From positions 1 through 7,229 of the forward strand of contig QOAS01000038.1 in the NCBI GenBank assembly GCA_003972855.1: DNA of 7,229 bases. Reading direction: 5' to 3'. The DNA comes from Gammaproteobacteria bacterium (GTDB lineage Bacteria; Aquificota; Aquificia; Aquificales; QOAS01). Numbering within the stretch: the stretch's first letter is position 1; every line of letters starts with the position of its first letter. A program made the position numbers and the translations under genes. This document shows, piece after piece, positions 5,991-7,229 of this stretch. The notes under the pieces were generated by a model that was given only the letters and a program-made list of their open reading frames with translations, was not told the DNA's origin and did not search any database.

Positions 5991-6851
5991 ATGAATTTGG
6001 TGGTGGTTACGAAGGGAAGGATAACGGATGCGCACCTTGAGAAATATGGTCTAAAAATATTATTTCAAAAGGGGAATAAATGCGCCATTCAGGCTCAGGA
6101 CCTAAAACTTTTTATTGAATTCCTTCTAAAGGAGGACTTAATTGACGAAATCCTGCACAAGGACAAGTATGTTCCCAAGGAGGAATTCATACAAAGGTAC
6201 ATAGACAACTTGATGGAACTCCAAGGGGAAATGGATGTAAAGTATCAGAAGGTCTTTTCCCCTGAAGGAGAGGTTATAGGGGCGGAATTCTTTTGTGCTT
6301 TTCCTCTCCATCCCTTTCTGCTTGTGAAAGCCTTAAAGGAAACCTGTTTTGCGGATTTAAAGTGTTTGAGAAGTATAGTTTCCAAAGTCCGTAAGAAAGG
6401 TTGGGACAAACTTATCTTCTTTAATATGTTTCCCCGCTCCTCGGAAAAAAGCGATTTTGTAATGAGCGTAGTTGCCACCATTTCCGCTTCGGGATTATCC
6501 GATAAATTGGTTTTAGAAGTTCTTGAATATAAATTGGAGGAGGATAAGGTTAAAAAGAATATAAGTTTCGCCCGTAGACAGGGTCTAAAGGTAGCGGTGG
6601 ATGACTGGGGAAGCGAAAACGCGGGAATTTTTAGGGTGGTAAATTTACAGCCCGATTTCGTAAAGATTGATAAAAGTATAACTTGGAGTGCGGAGGCGAG
6701 GGAAATTATAGAACCTATTGTGCCGAAATTCCAAGAGAGGGGAATAAAAGTTATAGTGGAAGGTATTGAAAACGAAGAACACTACAATTGGGCAAAAAAT
6801 TTGGGCGCTTACATGCAAGGTTTTTATTTGCACAAACCCGAATTCTTTTAA
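5991..6851 (+). CDS. Short divergent EAL-domain protein (putative c-di-GMP phosphodiesterase)
   Basis: EAL domains hydrolyse cyclic di-GMP to pGpG or, when degenerate, bind it as sensors. In this 286-residue soluble protein the EAL fold covers about residues 82-286. The signature EAL tripeptide reads E-F-F (E99), but the other family metal- and catalysis-linked positions appear kept: N145 (FFNMF), E176 (VLEVLE), D204-D205 (VDDWG), K225 (VKID), E257 (VEGIE) and Q276 (MQGFYLHKP). Loop 6, normally DFGTGYSS, is changed to DWGSENAG, so dimerisation or activation may differ. The first 80 residues match no domain I recognise; they are charged, start with a beta-like MNLVVV strand and have no transmembrane segment. 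No GGDEF domain is fused. The start at 5991 is the only Met before residue 75 and has no Shine-Dalgarno sequence. It follows a terminator by about 20 bases and is convergent with rsmI. EAL membership is secure; catalytic activity is inferred from residues only. Confidence 0.88.
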   Translation: MNLVVVTKGRITDAHLEKYGLKILFQKGNKCAIQAQDLKLFIEFLLKEDLIDEILHKDKYVPKEEFIQRYIDNLMELQGEMDVKYQKVFSPEGEVIGAEFFCAFPLHPFLLVKALKETCFADLKCLRSIVSKVRKKGWDKLIFFNMFPRSSEKSDFVMSVVATISASGLSDKLVLEVLEYKLEEDKVKKNISFARRQGLKVAVDDWGSENAGIFRVVNLQPDFVKIDKSITWSAEAREIIEPIVPKFQERGIKVIVEGIENEEHYNWAKNLGAYMQGFYLHKPEFF

Positions 6852-7229
6852 AGTTCACCGTATATTCTATAAACCTCCCTGCGGTCTACTTTAAAACCTT
6901 TTTCCTTCAAGGTTTTGTAAATTTCCTTTGCGGACAAACCTCGTTCTTTTAGCTTTAATACCTCCCCTTTTAGGTCAAAATGGTCTTTTGAAACTCTTTC
7001 TTGGGGTCTAAAGAGTATTACGAATTCTCCTCTTACTTTGTCGGGATTTTGTTTGAAATAGCGGATAACCTCCTCGGTGGTTTCTCCCCTTATATACTCC
7101 TCGTGGAGTTTGGTAAGCTCCTTGGCTACGACCGTTGGAGGATTGTTAAAGACTTCCCCTATAACCTCCAAGGTTTTCAAAAGCCTATGGGGTGACTCGT
7201 AGAGTATAAAGGTAACCTCCAAACTTTCA
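6848..7229 (-). CDS. rsmI: 16S rRNA (cytidine-1402-2'-O)-methyltransferase RsmI, 3' part
   Basis: RsmI uses S-adenosylmethionine to 2'-O-methylate C1402 of 16S rRNA in the ribosomal P site. About 126 C-terminal residues are visible; the frame stays open to the window edge, so the gene starts beyond 7229. The TTG at 7222 is not the true start, because the reading frame continues upstream as ...ES before it. The visible part contains the family's LYESPHRLLKTLE, VAKELTKLHEEYIRGET and GEFVILFRP segments. It ends in the RsmI-specific helix-turn-helix-like tail (KERGLSAKEIYKTLKEKGF...REVYRIYGEL). Family members are usually 230-290 residues, so roughly half is missing on the left of the protein. Its TAA stop (6850-6848) overlaps the EAL gene's TAA, leaving no room for a terminator between the two convergent genes. 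Confidence 0.93.
   Translation of the reverse strand, partial: ESLEVTFILYESPHRLLKTLEVIGEVFNNPPTVVAKELTKLHEEYIRGETTEEVIRYFKQNPDKVRGEFVILFRPQERVSKDHFDLKGEVLKLKERGLSAKEIYKTLKEKGFKVDRREVYRIYGEL

Noticed and set aside
6852..6900. Terminator between the EAL gene and rsmI
   Set aside because: The stop codons overlap and no stem with a T tract could be drawn on either strand nearby.

Overview
The window looks like part of a thermophilic bacterial chromosome, most plausibly from the Aquificota. This rests on the codon and residue style (ATA for Ile, AGG/AGA for Arg, proteins rich in Lys, Glu and Tyr) and on a RecG with the long N-terminal extension known from Thermotoga and Aquifex-type enzymes. It is inference, as no marker gene fixes the taxonomy. 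Coding DNA appears to be roughly 40-50% G+C, while part of the upstream non-coding block is about 25%.

Layout. (1) Bases 1-921 hold no convincing protein gene but are dense in signals. There is a pair of related hairpin-bearing repeats separated by 43 nt (15-127), possibly a tiny or decaying CRISPR array. A near-consensus promoter on the minus strand (310-338) reads into a structured, probably non-coding transcript (about 303 to 170). A perfect 13-bp inverted repeat brackets 341-458. An AT-rich island (411-680) follows. Next to it a perfect DnaA box lies inside a good plus-strand promoter (683-710). That promoter drives a short structured leader ending in an intrinsic terminator about 100 nt before recG. 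(2) Bases 922-5947 hold recG and, 13 nt later, a large exported TPR-repeat protein, probably one operon closed by a terminator that overlaps the last stop codon. (3) Bases 5991-6851 encode a short divergent EAL-domain protein, a likely c-di-GMP phosphodiesterase or sensor. (4) The minus-strand 3' part of rsmI (16S rRNA C1402 2'-O-methyltransferase) enters from the right edge. Its stop codon overlaps the EAL gene's stop codon tail to tail.

The four proteins do not form an obvious single pathway: DNA repair, envelope scaffold, second-messenger signalling and rRNA modification. The parts most worth a second look are the 0.9-kb non-coding block, with two candidate RNAs, CRISPR-like repeats and an AT island beside a DnaA box, and the initiation signals. 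None of the three complete genes has a Shine-Dalgarno sequence, although AGGAGG occurs repeatedly inside recG and the EAL gene.
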